A DNA stretch of 64,000 nt, from NCBI GenBank assembly GCA_030789695.1, contig CM061142.1, positions 566,113,281 to 566,177,280 on the forward strand. Reading direction: 5' to 3'. Origin of the DNA: Scilla litardierei (taxonomy: Eukaryota > Streptophyta > Magnoliopsida > Asparagales > Asparagaceae). Positions 12,104-24,301 of the stretch are shown here, piece after piece (position 1 is the stretch's first letter; every line of letters starts with the position of its first letter). The translations under genes and the position numbers were made by a program. The notes below the pieces were generated by a model. It was given only the letters and a program-made list of their open reading frames with translations, had not been told where the DNA came from and made no database searches.

Positions 12104-14551
12104 TGTTGGGGTTTTGGCAGACCCCCAGAGCTCGGATTTGTGTCCGTCCTAAGTCGGACGGACCACAAAGGCACAAAAACGCAGCGAAAAATCAAAATTT
12201 TCTAGACTAGCTAAACTATTTAGCTAGGCTCTGAGGGAGCCAGAACCTAGCCCGATCTAAGCCAACTTGGGGTGGATCTGACCACCCCAAGAGGGATCTA
12301 CTCTAAAGCAACTAATTAAATCTACACTAAAAACTACTTAACTACATACCCGGAATCTTGGCCCTGGAGCAGGCAAGATGTACCGCATCGTCTTCAGAAG
12401 CTCCTCGTAGCCGAGCCGCTTTGGCTCGATCTGCCTGAGCCACCTCGCACCCTCGAACCGATCCGCTCGAACCGACTTTCGCCTACGAGCCGATCACACG
12501 CGATAGAAAGTTTCACTTGAGAAGAACCCGCGTCTTAGACGTCCGGATCAAGATCCAAACCCCCTTCGTAGTCTTGCTAGGACTACTCCGGAGAACAGGA
12601 AGAGAGAGAGAGAGAGAGAATAATTTAGTCGACGATCGAGCTTGCTCTAAAAGTCTGGAGCTACTCGATCGATGACTTGGTGTGTTTTTCAACGAAGAGA
12701 GTGCACCCCTATTTATATAGGGAGTCGGCACTCACTCCTTCGTTGTGAGCAATGTGGGACATTCGCAAAATGGGAGAAAAAACAATTAACCCAATTTGGC
12801 TTAATTTCTAGTTTAAGTGAGCTTTTCATAAAAGCAAACTTTAACTAATTAATTCTCTTTGCATATTAAACCTTAGACACCAAACAAGCTATCAATCCGA
12901 AAAGCTTCGAATGGTGAACGCGTAGGAACCGACGGCGACGAATTTCGACTTCGTTTGACCCCTCAAACAATTGCTAAAAGTTGAACAAATTATCAAAATT
13001 CGTAGCCGTCATTTGGGGTTTCAAAAAACCCTAAATTAACTTAAGTTGCGGGCGCGCCCGCTAAGCTTAGCGGGCGCGCCCGCCCAAGGGGGCAAAGGTG
13101 GGCCGCACGCCCTCTGGGCAGCGGGCGTACGCCCGCTGCCCAGCGGGCCGCCGCGCCCGCTCCTGTAGCGGGCGCCCGCCCGCTGCAGCCAGCGGGCCAG
13201 CGCCCGCTGTGCAGCGGGCGTGCGCCCGCTGCAGCCAGCGGGCTGCGCCTGTTTGCCTATATCTATGGGCTTATTAGCCCAATGGGGCTAACCCACTTTG
13301 CCTTGGACTGTTTTCGCATTTTCGGGCTCGTTTGAGCTCCAATTTGGACACGGTTTGAACCTGTATTTAGACCGGGACGATCCCGTCATCCAGGTAACCC
13401 CTTCCAATATATTTGTTCCTACTAAATTTGTCGTAACCAATTTACGACACGTTTAATCATAGTTTGCATCAAATGCAACGTTTGTCCCTATTGCTATAGC
13501 GACTAACTTTCACAACAAGCTTTGTGAATATCATCAAATGATATCTCTCTCTATTCTATCTTCCTATTACTAAGACACGAACACTACTCGGTGTGAGACC
13601 CTACAGCTTGACCTTACTACAGGTTGGGGCTCGAAACCCCTAGACGACGGTCACTACGAGCAGTAGCTGTCATCCCTGTTTCAGAATCATCATAACGTGA
13701 TCGACCCTTTGACAAAAGCATCATTGAGTTTACATTGGCTGTGTCAGTGATAAACTTCGTTAGCCGTGGTCCCTTCGTCAAGACTGTGTTAATGTTGGCC
13801 TAGGGTATGGTTTACTGTCAACCCTATTAGACAACATTGGTCAGTATACGACGGTCTTTATTGTATACACGTTGTACTTCTTACAACGCACCCCGGTCGA
13901 GGATTAACATAAATACCGTACTAAGCCTGTAACACTAACTTCCCTTTAACGGAAGTGACGAATCCCATCTTAGTCATTTACTCGCCTCGAGAGCTTCAGG
14001 TGCAACTCAACCTAAGATCTTTCAACAGGCCTAGCCTCGAAGCTAGATCATAGGTCTAAGCTACACCGTTCACTCACAGGTTTGTACAAATGACTTCAGG
14101 TCTTAAGGTGCAGCTAACCTATCATCACCCTAGAGTTATTAAAGACAGTTCAGTTAAATTCAACCATTTAATACCTCTTATGTGGTCGTTCAGTGAACTC
14201 ATTATCTAATGAGCACCTGTGTCTCGTCTCCGACTTCACCAAGTCGAATGACTATGAGATCATCATTACCCTAAGGTAAGACTAAGACATAATGGTCTAT
14301 CCGATGTGTCGATATCCAGTTCTCGACACATCTATGTTCATGAACCGTTTAAGACTTACGTTCAATTCGGTCACTTACTTAATCATAATTGAGATCTCAT
14401 CTAGATACGTAAAGACCTAACTATAAGTCTATGGATATTATCTAAGTATATTAATACGAACTATTTATACTTAGAATAATAGGTACCATATACAGTATGA
14501 ACAAGACGTATACTAATGGATAAATGCCTTATGGGCATATATTCTCCTACA
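12104..14551 (-). repeat. 5' LTR of gag-only element (right copy, 2448 bp)
   Basis: Direct repeat of 5445-7874 with the same termini (TGTTGG...CTCCTACA). It includes a shorter (GA)n tract at 12601-12619, a TATA box at 12709-12724 on the minus strand and the GC-rich palindromic tract at 13046-13250. Being upstream on the minus strand, it would be the promoter. Confidence 0.92.
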
Positions 14552-16620
14552 CATCATATGGTTAACATTAACTAATCTGTCAATAATAACTCTCAGTGAT
14601 GATATGCAAGTTGGTCCTTAGACTTGAGGTCATTGTACGAACCTGTACGTGAACGGTGTCATTTAGATTTCTGACCAAGCTTCGAGTCAAGGCCTATTGA
14701 AAAGTCTTTGGTTGGGTTCCACTTGAAGCGTAAGAACCTATATGTGAATGATGTCACTTAGATCTCTGACTTAGCTTCGATTCAAGGCCTGTCGAAAGGT
14801 CTTTGGTTGGGTGACACTTGAAGCGTGCAAAGAGAGTAATGACCAAGAAATAATTCGTCTCTCTCGTTTATAGGGGATTAGTGTCACATGTGTTAGTTCA
14901 GTTTTTAGTAAAAACTCTGGCCAGAGTATGTTAGAAGAAGTCCAACATTATTGGACTAAAGACTAATGTGAACTAACCAAATTCAAGATATTGGGGTAGA
15001 CAGTTGATCACACCCTAGGCTTGGCTAACAGACATAGTTATGATGAATGAACTAAAACTATGGCATTCATCACGGGCACAGTCAGGATGGTCCAAACAAT
15101 ACTCATAGAAATAAGTTAACCGCATAATAATGATACCGAAACAGGGACGGCATTTGTTGCTCGTGGCCTCTGTCGGCTGGGGTTTCGAGCCCCTCATGTA
15201 GTAGGGTCAATCTATAGGGTCTCACACAGAGCGGGACATTTGTCAAGTAATAAGAAGTTTAAGGAAGATAATACACACGATGTACGTGAATTTATTATGT
15301 CGCAAATAGTTTGCGATATAATATTTAGAATAATAATGTGGGATTATTGCATCTAATACAAAAGTAAGAAAATATATCGTAGAACGTTTACGAATATATT
15401 TTATAATAAAAAGCATAGAACAAGCTCAAGTCGGGGTTTCTGGAAAGTCCAGGATCCAGTTTGTTTTTTGGTCCAAGCCCAGTGGGGTTATAGAAACACC
15501 AAAACAAAAAAGAAAAAACACACAAATATAGGGCGCCTAGCCCATTTGGGGGCTGGGCGCCCCAGCCCAGCCCAGGCGGGCAGGGCCCGTCCGTAAGGGC
15601 AGGCGCCCGACCCTCCCAGTAGGCAGGTCAGTCCTACCCAAGCAGGCAGGTACCCGACCGACCCGCCAAGCGGGTGGGCGCACCCGCTGGGCGCCCGACC
15701 CGCAGGTGCCCAGCAACGGGAAAAAGGCAGGTGGGGCCAACATGATTCACTTAGTGCAGATTGCGATCTGCACAGTTTTTTGTGTGCTTTTACAACTTTG
15801 AGACGACGTTTGAGTGGGTCAAACGAAATCGAAATTAAGTGCCGTTTGTTTCTATGCGTTCACCGTTCAGTGCTCTTCAATTTGATATATGATATCACTT
15901 GCGAAGGTTAACGGTGATGGAGGAAAAATTCGTCAAAATTTGGCCTTTGTGGAAGGCAAACTAATAATTGATTTTTTTCTCTAAACTATTAGTCCCACAT
16001 CGGAAATTGAGAGATAAGGAGATGTGTGCTCTCTATATAAATAGGGGCTAGCTCCTCTCCTTGAAACTTGCACCAAGCCTTGGATCGATGGAGCCCTAAA
16101 AGTTAAGGGAAAACTAGATCAAAAAGGCGAAGATAATTAATTAAATCTTTCTACCTCTTCCTCCTTGCTCCTGCTCGAGCTTTAGCAAAGCTACGAAAGA
16201 GTTCAGATCTTATCTGAAGTCTTGACGGATGATTCACTCAATGTGAAACTTACTGGAGTGTGTGATTGGCTCAGTGACAAGGGGATTGCTTGCCTCGGGA
16301 CGTGGTTCAGCTCAGGAGAATTGGCTTAGCCCTAACGCATGGCATTGGTTAGTGGGATTTTGCGTTTTGTTAACGTGCAGTGCAAAGGTTAGTAGTTTAA
16401 TTTATGCATTTTTAATTGCAGTTAATTTTTATAGATTTATCCTTAGGGGTTAGTCAAACCCAACCCTGGAATAGTAGAGATTATGGATATGGTTTAATTC
16501 CATAGGACATTACTTAAAATGGTTTTAAGTTGAACTTTCCATTGCTTTTATGTTTTCGTCGTCCGTTCGACTTAGGCTGGACGTCGATTTTGAGCCATAA
16601 GGGTCCCAGAAATCCCTTCA
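14552..16620 (+). repeat. Solo LTR, second part (plus orientation)
   Basis: Continues the LTR begun at 5035. It aligns with the reverse complement of the gag-only element's LTR: TCTCACACAGAGCGGG near 15222, GAGTGGGTCAAACGAAATCG near 15810, and GTCCGTTCGACTTAGGCTGG near 16561. It has its own GC-rich tract (about 15530-15735) and a plus-strand TATA box. It ends CCCTTCA and is followed by ATATT. No interior or second LTR follows, so it is a solo LTR from recombination. Confidence 0.85.
16032..16046 (+). promoter_or_regulatory. TATA box of solo LTR
   Basis: TCTATATAAATAGGG on the plus strand, at the position equivalent to the TATA box of the related LTRs. Whether the LTR is still transcribed cannot be told. 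Confidence 0.55.
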
Positions 16621-16625
16621 ATATT
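16621..16625. repeat. 5-bp target-site duplication, right copy (solo LTR)
   Basis: ATATT, identical to 5030-5034, directly after the CA terminus of the solo LTR. Confidence 0.85.
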
Positions 16626-18440
16626 TTGGCAACTAGTCAAGCAAATTATTGTTTTCAAAATTTTTATGTGCTCGAAAAATAGCTAAGTTTACAATGCTAG
16701 ATTTATATCAGCTTTTGTCTTTAGACTGGCTTTACATAAATTTTGCAATTGTTTTGGCAATATAATACATTAATGACATGTATAGGTTTTGCCAGTCATT
16801 ACTGGACATGGTTAGCCATTGTTATTTTTTGTCGAGCTCTATCTTGTTTTCCCTTCCCCTTTTTGTTGTTTCTTGTCTGTGATCCACATGTTTCTATTTT
16901 TTTTCATTTTTATAACTTTTTCGGAAAGAAGAAACATTGGCCTTAGTTAGGAGATAGATACAAAAGTATTAGCTCCCCTGTTTCTATCTTCAATTTTCTG
17001 GAAAAAGAAACATTAGCCTCACTAAGGAGACTGATGTTAGGTGTGAGCTCACCATGTTTCTATTCTTCCAATTATTATTTTTTCGGTTGTAGAGGAAGAA
17101 ACATGGCTCAGGGGCCATATGCAAGGGTGCGATTGTCATTCATTATTATATGTTTCTCACTTATTCTGTCAAGTCACAACTTCAGGCGTGATTCTGTTAA
17201 GTCACGACTTCAGATGTGATCTTATTATTTATTATTTTTCATGAGAGAATTATTGCTCAGGGCTAGATTTAAGAATCATGCCGTGTGACGTGAGATCGCT
17301 TAGAAATGATATGACATCCTTTCGGTGTCCTGATTCCAAACGAAAAGTGTCATTTCACCCACTATTTCCTTAGGTTTTAGCGTATATATTTCACATATAG
17401 GCTCTATCTAGCTTGTAATTGTGCATTCCGTAGCCACATCCACCGATTGCTCATTCTGTAGCTGGAAAGACAATTGAGTTATATTTGGATTGAACCAATA
17501 TGCCTAGCAACCACTTTCCCACACACCACACAAGCTTCCTCGCCTATTTGCCTCTTCGATTCTCGAACCCTAGCTTGTTGATTTGGTAAATGGTTTCACA
17601 CACATTTTCACACACTTCCACCCCGTTAGCGTAGTTGGTTGTTAACCGCCGCTACCCTTCCTACCTCAATTGAATTTGCGATTGCAAAACGACTTGTCTC
17701 CGTGATCCGACCCGGTCTCACCGGATATAAATTTATTACTTGACGTCCTCCTACACTTGGGAGTAGCGCTCAAGCATCACATACTTGAGACGCGTTCAAG
17801 CATGTCCATATTGATCTATAATTAGACCATAAATCTTGTAGGATCTATTTACCACGGGGGTGCTCATCTTCTAAGACTTGTGTCTAGGAGATGGCATTAA
17901 TGACGTTCACATTTATCCCTTTGCATTCATTTGTTTGTTTATAAGGGACTAAGGGTATTGGCATTTCAGCTAAACTTTAGGTCCAATTGCCAATAACAAA
18001 AAATTTGAAAACAATAATTGCGACATGAGATATTATACATAATTATTTATAAGCACAATTGTATGAATTGATATACAACTCAAAATTATATCATGCAGAG
18101 GTAATTATAAAATGAATAGGCTATATTGCGGCTTTGTATCTTCCTTTTTGTTTTAATTTTTTTATTTCATATACCGCATATTAGAGGAAAGTTTATGCGA
18201 AAATGTAATATTGCTGTATTATGTTTGGACTGATTGGAGATGCTTCAAATAATCAGAATCCTGATATAATTCAATATGGAAACTAACTAGGCCTTGGCAG
18301 AAAAAGGTTTGAAGTATGAAATTTATAATTTTGTTGAAGCAGATGTTTGGATTAAGCATACCGAGATTATGAATTTGATATCTTAAAATTATATACTTTC
18401 TATTGAAAATTGTATTATATTGGAAAAATCATCATAAACA
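16626..18440. other. Unannotated AT-rich stretch
   Basis: No supported gene. From about 16925 to 17110 a roughly 77-90-bp unit recurs imperfectly (GAAACATTGGCCTTAGTTAG, GAAACATTAGCCTCACTAAG and similar, each followed by TGTTTCTAT). The 17500-17940 part is less AT-rich and reads like a transcribed leader or LTR fragment, but has no matching partner. It may include the unread 5' part of copia relic B. Confidence 0.5.
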
Positions 18441-18745
18441 AATTTGTTACTACTTTATGGGGGATATGAAGGGTATTGTGTTTTTTGGGTTGGTTGAAGT
18501 TGTGAATAGTGTTGGTGAAATGGGTATTGTTTTTTTTTGGGTGAAAGTGGATTGTGGATGTGGATGTTGAAATTTTTTGTGGGTCCCACACAACTTTTTT
18601 GTGTGTGTTTTGTGGCCACGTCAGCAACTTTCACAGTCAAAGAAGCCAACACAAAAGAACAGAATGAGTGAAAGTCAGGATGAGAATGAGTGAATAGTGG
18701 GAGGAATAATGGAATCTTCCACTTTCACAACATTTTAAACACAAA
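18441..18745. mobile_element. Possible MITE
   Basis: A GT-rich left half and AC-rich right half of similar composition, including GTGAAAGTGGATTGTGG and its near-complement CCACTTTCAC, suggest a degenerate inverted-repeat element. Clear terminal repeats and a target duplication were not found, so the boundaries are approximate. Confidence 0.35.
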
Positions 18746-19098
18746 AGAAAAGGCCCTAAGAGATTTGAGCAATGTTTTAACTGACATAGAGTTCACTGAC
18801 AAACTAAAAAGAATATTCTGAAAGATCAGGAAAATATTATACCAAATTCACATCTTTTCTCATGAAACTTCATGATATTTTTGAAATAATAATCATTTGA
18901 TTCACTACTGTTTGTCTTGGAGAAATTTGGCATGGACGTGCTGAGAGTGATAAGGACACCTTGCGTTTTCAAGTACTTGGCTCCTTTCTCGTTCTGTTAG
19001 AATTTGCATTCCTTTTCAAATTTTAAAATACTTGCTATAATAAATTCTTTAGAAAAAAAGTAGGGAAGGGTGTGGTTGTGTCATGTGTCACTCATCAG

Positions 19099-19509
19099 TA
19101 TAAGGAATATCAAGCAAATCACGCAAGTCAACCAAATCTCCAGGATATTCGGCGGCCATCACTGTCACCTCCATCAGATCGTGAACCGGTGCATTGCACC
19201 GAATCTTCCCAAGATCCGCAATCAACGTTTGTTAATATTGCCAAGGAATATCAAGCAAATCTCTACAATATCCGACGGCCATCCTTGTCACCTCCATCAA
19301 ATAGTGACCAGGTGCATTGCACCGAATCTTGCCAAGATCCGCAATCGATGCTTGTTAACAAATCTAGATTTCTCTCCTCATGTAAATTACTATTATACCC
19401 TTGACGATACTCTGTATATTTAAACATATCATGAGAAATGAAACATTAAGTTGGTTTCTCTTCATCTTCTTCTACCAGTCGTATATTTTCCGTTTATAAA
19501 ATTTCTTCA
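19099..19509 (+). repeat. 5' LTR of element G (411 bp) with internal duplication
   Basis: Begins TATAAGGAATATC and ends AATTTCTTCA. Relative to the 3' LTR it carries an extra copy of its first part: AAGGAATATCAAGCAAATC occurs at 19102 and 19243, a 141-bp offset. The start is TA rather than the usual TG in both LTRs. No clear promoter beyond CTGTATATTTAAA near 19411. Confidence 0.9.
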
Positions 19510-19521
19510 TGGTATCAGAGC
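19510..19521 (+). promoter_or_regulatory. Primer-binding site of element G
   Basis: TGGTATCAGAGC immediately follows the 5' LTR: a perfect 12-base match to the initiator Met-tRNA site used by copia elements. Confidence 0.95.
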
Positions 19522-19588
19522 TTTTCTGCTTCATAGCAATCTGATCCTTTGTCTCCAACTTCTCTGATCAAAAACATTTATCCTTCTC

Positions 19589-20608
19589 AGATGGAGCTGA
19601 TCTCTCCCAACCTAAAATTTCTTATTTCAAAATTTCACACTCTTATCACCACTCGCCTCGATTCCACAAAATGCATTCTATGGCGATCGCAAGTTGTGAG
19701 GTCCTCAACGCTCACGGCTTCCTCAACTACATTGATGGATTGAAGCCTTCTCCCTCTCCCACTATTCCAGATCCTGCCTCCACCGATTCAAACCATCTTC
19801 CTCCAATTCAAAATCCTGCATTCCAACAATGGTTGGTCACTGGTCAACATCTATGCATTTGCATCTAAGCAACCATGTCCACCTATGCTCTAAGCATCAT
19901 TCTCGATGTTTCCTCCTCACATCTACTATGGTCAAAATTGGAACCGTGATATGCTTTCTCTCTGAAGGGCACATCGAGTTACTTCAAAAAAAGTTAAATT
20001 CTCTCACCATGGAAGACGAATCCATGGTGACCTATCTAGATCAAGCTAAATCGATCTACAATCAACTGCTCGTAGCGGGGCCCGACACTGTCACAACTCG
20101 GCATATTGTCCGACAAATTCTTCTTGGCCTCTCCTTCTCATACAACTCTTTTCACATCATGGCCAGAAACTATGAAAAGCCATATACTGTTGCAGAAATG
20201 TGCAATAGTCTCCTCACCGAGGAGGCCAATATGCAACTTCAGCGTTAGCCGACTTCTGCTCCTACCTCAACCAACACATCTGCCCTTTTCTTCAACTCTG
20301 GTCGACGTGACAATCAAGATCGTATGGGTCGCCCTGGCTTGACGACTCGAGGTGCTTTTCGGCCGCCAAATCAATAGCATAGCTCGACACCCGGCCCGAC
20401 CTGATCTTTTCACTCGGGAGGCGGGACGCGCCGACCTTTCAACTCGGCAGGCAGACCGAGTCGTCCCCTTCACTCGGTAGGGAGGTCGAGCAGGTCTTTT
20501 CATCAGTCAGATGCGTCTAATCATCGGGTGACGACTGATGCCTCTCGCCCTTACATCCATTATCAAGTGTGCTCCAGCACGACTCATCATACACTTGACT
20601 GCTTTTGG
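19589..20608 (+). pseudogene. gag: copia Gag of element G, frameshifted
   Basis: Capsid gene of element G. It can be read across frame changes as MELISPNLKFLISKFHTLI, then NAHGFLNYIDGLKPSPS, FQQWLVTGQ, and, in 19829-20248, LDQAKSIYNQLLVAGPD with ILLGLSFSYNSF. These are typical copia UBN2-type gag blocks. A stop at 20246-20248 and a following Ser/Arg-rich stretch lead to a zinc-knuckle remnant (YQVCSSTTHHTLDC, 20561-20602), where the first Cys of the usual motif reads Tyr. At least two frameshifts; not functional. Confidence 0.85.
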
Positions 20609-21842
20609 CTTGCTGACAACCTCAAAAAGTCGGAGCCACATCTTGACAAGTCGGAGGCACATATCTCTAAATCGACCACATCTAGATGTGGTGATTATTA
20701 CATCGACACTGGTGCTACAGATTATGTCAGGTTCGACTCATCGCAACGGGAAACGGTGACACCATATGATGGTAACAAACGAATCCTAGTTGGCACTAGC
20801 TCCAGTGTAACTATTGCCAACATTGTCACTACCTCTATTTCTTCTCATCATTCTTACATACATCTCAAAGGCAACCTTCATGCTCCTAAATTCTCCAAGA
20901 ATCTCATTTCTATTTATAACTTCACTCCTGATAACAACTGCACAATTCAATTTTCATCTTCTGGCTATATTGTGCACGATGCCACTACTGGCCACCAAAT
21001 TCTCAAGGGTCCAATTAGAAATGGTCTCTATCCACTCCTCTCAAATCCCGAAGAACTCCACACTTCTTCCTCTTTGGGCTCGCTTTGGCACTCCCGCCTT
21101 GGTCATCCAGCTCCTCTCATCGTGCCCAAAGTTGCTTCAATGATGTCTCTCAAACTCTCTTCACAAACACCTTGTTCTTAATGCTCTATGCGCAAAAGTC
21201 ATAAACTCCCCTTTCCTTTATCTACCTCTACAACTGATTCTCCTCTCTCCTTAGTTGACTCTGATGTATGTGGCCATGTCCTTGTTCTATCTAATAAAGG
21301 ATATCGCTATTATGTTAGTTTCATTGATGACTACTCTCATTATATTTGGCTATATTCTTTAATTCACAAATCTGATGTGTTTGCTGCAAATTTCAAATTT
21401 TGGCTGAACGATAGTTCAAGACGAATATAAAGATTTTTCTATCTGATTGCGCGGGGAATATTGCAATAATCAATTTTCTTCCTACTTTTGCCAACACGGA
21501 ATCATACATCAGATTTCAGCTCCTTACACACCAGAGCAAAATGGTGTCACCAAAAGAAAACATAGGCATATCATTGACACAACGGTTGCTCTTCTTTTAA
21601 CAGCATCCATGCTACAAAGTATTGGCCTTATGCGGCAATGGTGGTGTATCTTATCACCCGCCTCCCTTCCACAAATCTTCGCAACAGGTCTCCGTTTGAG
21701 ATTCTCCATCTCAGGCTTCCCGAGTACAACTGGCTGCATATGTTCGGCTGTCTGTGATATCCCTGCCTTCGCCCGTATGAACCCAACAAGCTTGAAGCTC
21801 GATCGCGTCCACGTGTCTTTCTCGGATATGCTGAAAATATGA
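20528..21842 (+). pseudogene. pol: copia protease and integrase of element G
   Basis: The protease active site IDTGATDYV is at about 20702-20728. GAG-pre-integrase text LWHSRLGHP lies near 21086-21112. Integrase follows as LVDSDVCGH and YYVSFIDDYSHYIWLY (21188-21430), then, after a frameshift near 21430-21460, APYTPEQNGVTKRKHRHI (about 21519-21572), which carries the catalytic Glu. A stop at 21179-21181 and further frame changes after 21590 break it. In an intact element these domains mature the polyprotein and insert the cDNA. Confidence 0.87.
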
Positions 21843-22500
21843 AGTCTTACAAATGCATGGAACTCTCCACTCAGAGGATTTACATCAGCCGCAATGTACA
21901 GTTTGAAGAGGCAACCTTCCCATTCTTCAACCTTTCCCCTAATCCACCACCTCTGATTCATTATTGTCCTCCTCTGACCCATTACCCCCCTCACCCGACC
22001 AATAATATGCCTCCTCCGACTCATATCCACCCTCCTCCGATCTATCCCCTCCCCAGGTTACTCCCTACACCGACTCATATTCCTCCGACTCATCCCCGAG
22101 TTATTCCGCCCCACCCACCATCCCCTCTTCAGCAAGCGGACCTTCTTCCGTAGCCGACAGACTCTCCATCTCGATTTGCGACCTATCGCGATCGACAACC
22201 GAACTATTTTACTCTGTCTCCGACCTCTCCCTCTCGTCTTTCACCTCTTCCCGCACATCAGCCGCCCATTATTGTCGACCCACCAAACCAAACTCACCAT
22301 CCGACTCCCCATCACTCGGCTATCCACAATCCCACGACTCATCCACACTCTTATCTCCTGATAAATCCTCCACCCGAGCCACCCACCACTACCCATGTTG
22401 AGTCCACTCACCCTATGATCACCCGCTTGAAGCTGGCATCAGCAAACCTCACCAACCTCTCAACCTACATTCTCAGCATACCTCTGAGGAACCACTATCC
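21843..22500 (+). pseudogene. Pro-rich linker between integrase and RT
   Basis: Reads as a proline- and histidine-rich linker with frame changes, the normal place of the variable integrase C-terminal region of copia Pol. No conserved motif beyond MKSYKCMELSTQRIYISRNV at the start (LTGRLYISRHV-like), which links the integrase C-terminus to RT. Confidence 0.7.
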
Positions 22501-23400
22501 TACAAAGCCGCTGCTAAATCACCCAAATGGGTATCGACTATGCGGGAGGAGTTCACTGCCCTTCGTCAGCAACAGACATGGGAGTGTGTTCCTCACTAGC
22601 CATATGCCAACATTATTGGCTGCAAATGGATACACTGAATCAAGCGCAATGCTAACGGCTCCATTACACGCTACAAATCTCTTCCTGTCGCCAAAGGCTT
22701 TCACCCGAAAGAAGGAGTTGATTATATCGAGACATTTAGTCTGGTGGCAAAGCATGTCACTATTCATCTTCTTATCTCTATTGCTCTCCACTTTGGCTGG
22801 CCTATCCGATAGGTTGATGTCTCCAATGCCTTCCTCCATGGGTTCGTAGAGGAAGTTCTCTATATGACACAACCACCTGGCTTTAAGGATCGCTCATTCC
22901 CAAGCCACGTCTGTACGATTCGAAAAGCCCTGTACAGCCTGAAGCAAGCCCCTCGGCAGTGGTTCGCTCGCTTCTCTCATTTTCTCCGAGCACACGGGTT
23001 CCTTCCAAGCAATGTCGACTCCTCTCTATTCATACACCATGACGGTGATCATTACATAATCGTCCTTCTTTACGTCGATGATATTCTTATCTCGGGCTCC
23101 TCTCCCGACTTCATTCATCAATTCATCACCAAATTGGCCGACGAATTCGCTCTGACGGACCTTGGTGAACTCTCTTATTTCTTCGGCTTAGAAATACATC
23201 ACAACTCCATCAGATGTCTCGGGCTCCTCTCCCGACTCCAAGTGACCCACCCCCCAAGTCAGATACTCCCCTCTCTGATGGATCCTTCTATCGCAGCATT
23301 GTCGGTGCCCTGCAATATCTTACTTTAACTCGTACCGACATTTCATTTGCCGTCAACCAGGAATGTCAATTCCTCCATGCCACTCGAGCTTCTCATCATA
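22500..23400 (+). pseudogene. pol: Reverse transcriptase, copy 1 of tandem duplication
   Basis: Copia RT read as [52 protein letters not shown] and LLYVDDILISGSS. The catalytic YVDD box is intact at 23071-23082. The N-terminal third carries stops (e.g. TAG near 22599) and a changed frame; the second half is open from 22864 to 23328. After the thumb and connection ([18 protein letters not shown]) the sequence jumps at about 23419 back to the RT start instead of going on to RNase H. Confidence 0.92.
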
Positions 23401-23419
23401 CTGCCGCAATGTGCATCCG

Positions 23420-24301
23420 AATGGGTCGCGACTATACAGGAGGAGTTCACTGCCCTTCGTCAGCAAGAGATATGGGAGTGTGTTCCTCACTAGCCATAGG
23501 CCAACATTATTGGCTGCAAGTGGGTACACTGAATCAAGCGCAATGCTAATGGCTCCATTACACGCTACAAATCTCTTCCTGTCGCCAAAGGCTTTCACCC
23601 GAAAGAAGGAGTTGATTATACCGAGACATTCAGTCTGGTGGTAAAGCATGTCACCATTCATCTTCTTATCTCTATTGCTCTCCACTTTGGCTGGCCTATC
23701 CGATAGCTTGATGTCTCCAATGCCTTCCTCCATGGGTTCATAGAGGAAGTTCTCTATATGAAACAACCACTTGGCTTTGAGGATCGCTCATTCCCAAGCC
23801 ACGTCTGTACGATTTGAAAAGCCATGTACGGCCTGAAGCAAACCCCTTGGCAGTGGTTCGCTCGCTTCTCTCATTTTCTCCGAGCACACGGGTTCCTTCC
23901 AAGCACTGTCGACTCCTCTCTATTCATTCACCATGACGGTGATCATTACACAATCGTTCTTCTTTACGTCGATGGTATTCTTATCTCGGGCTCATCTACC
24001 GACTTTATTCATCAATTCATCGCCAAATTGGCCGACGAATTCGCTTTGATGGACCTTGGTGAACTCTATTATTTCTTGGGCTTAGAAATACAGCACAACT
24101 GCATCAGATATCTCGGGCTCCTCTCCCGACTCCAAGTGATCCACCCCCGAGTCAGATACTCTCTTCTCCGATGGATCCTTCTATCGCAGCATTGTCGGTG
24201 CCCTGCAATATCTCACTTTAACTCGTACCAACATTTCGTTTGTCGTCAACCAGGAATGTCAATTCCTCCATGCCACTCGAGCTTCTCATCATACTGCCGC
24301 A
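23420..24301 (+). pseudogene. pol: Reverse transcriptase, copy 2 of tandem duplication
   Basis: A second copy of the same RT, offset 894 bp (YVDD 23071 versus YVDG 23965), about 95% alike by eye. The catalytic box is YVDG, losing the second Asp. The open part 23824-24360 includes MYGLKQTPWQWFARFSHF and LLYVDGILISGSST. This copy leads on into the YLRGT junction and RNase H, so it holds the original downstream connection. Confidence 0.92.

Larger units (their letters stand above)
5445..14551 (-). mobile_element. Non-autonomous copia element with gag only (TR-GAG/LARD type)
   Basis: A 9.1-kb element with two 2.43-2.45-kb direct LTRs, a copia polypurine tract beside the left LTR and initiator-Met-tRNA primer-binding sites beside the right LTR. 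It is therefore transcribed on the minus strand. The 4.2-kb interior contains only a gag gene; no protease, integrase, reverse transcriptase or RNase H was found on either strand. In established terms this is a terminal-repeat retrotransposon with GAG (TR-GAG) or LARD, which would need enzymes from a relative. It sits in a solo LTR of its own superfamily. Confidence 0.85.

Noticed and set aside
16032..16620. Plus-strand host gene promoter with TATA box at 16032
   Set aside because: The TATA box and flanks are homologous to the neighbouring LTRs; it is LTR sequence.
19072..19423. Two overlapping 110-117-codon frames as small genes
   Set aside because: They cover the 5' LTR of element G; one is the LTR counterpart of the Pol C-terminal frame, the other a shadow.
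21524..22030. 168-codon minus-strand frame
   Set aside because: Shadow of the integrase and Pro-rich linker of element G on the other strand.
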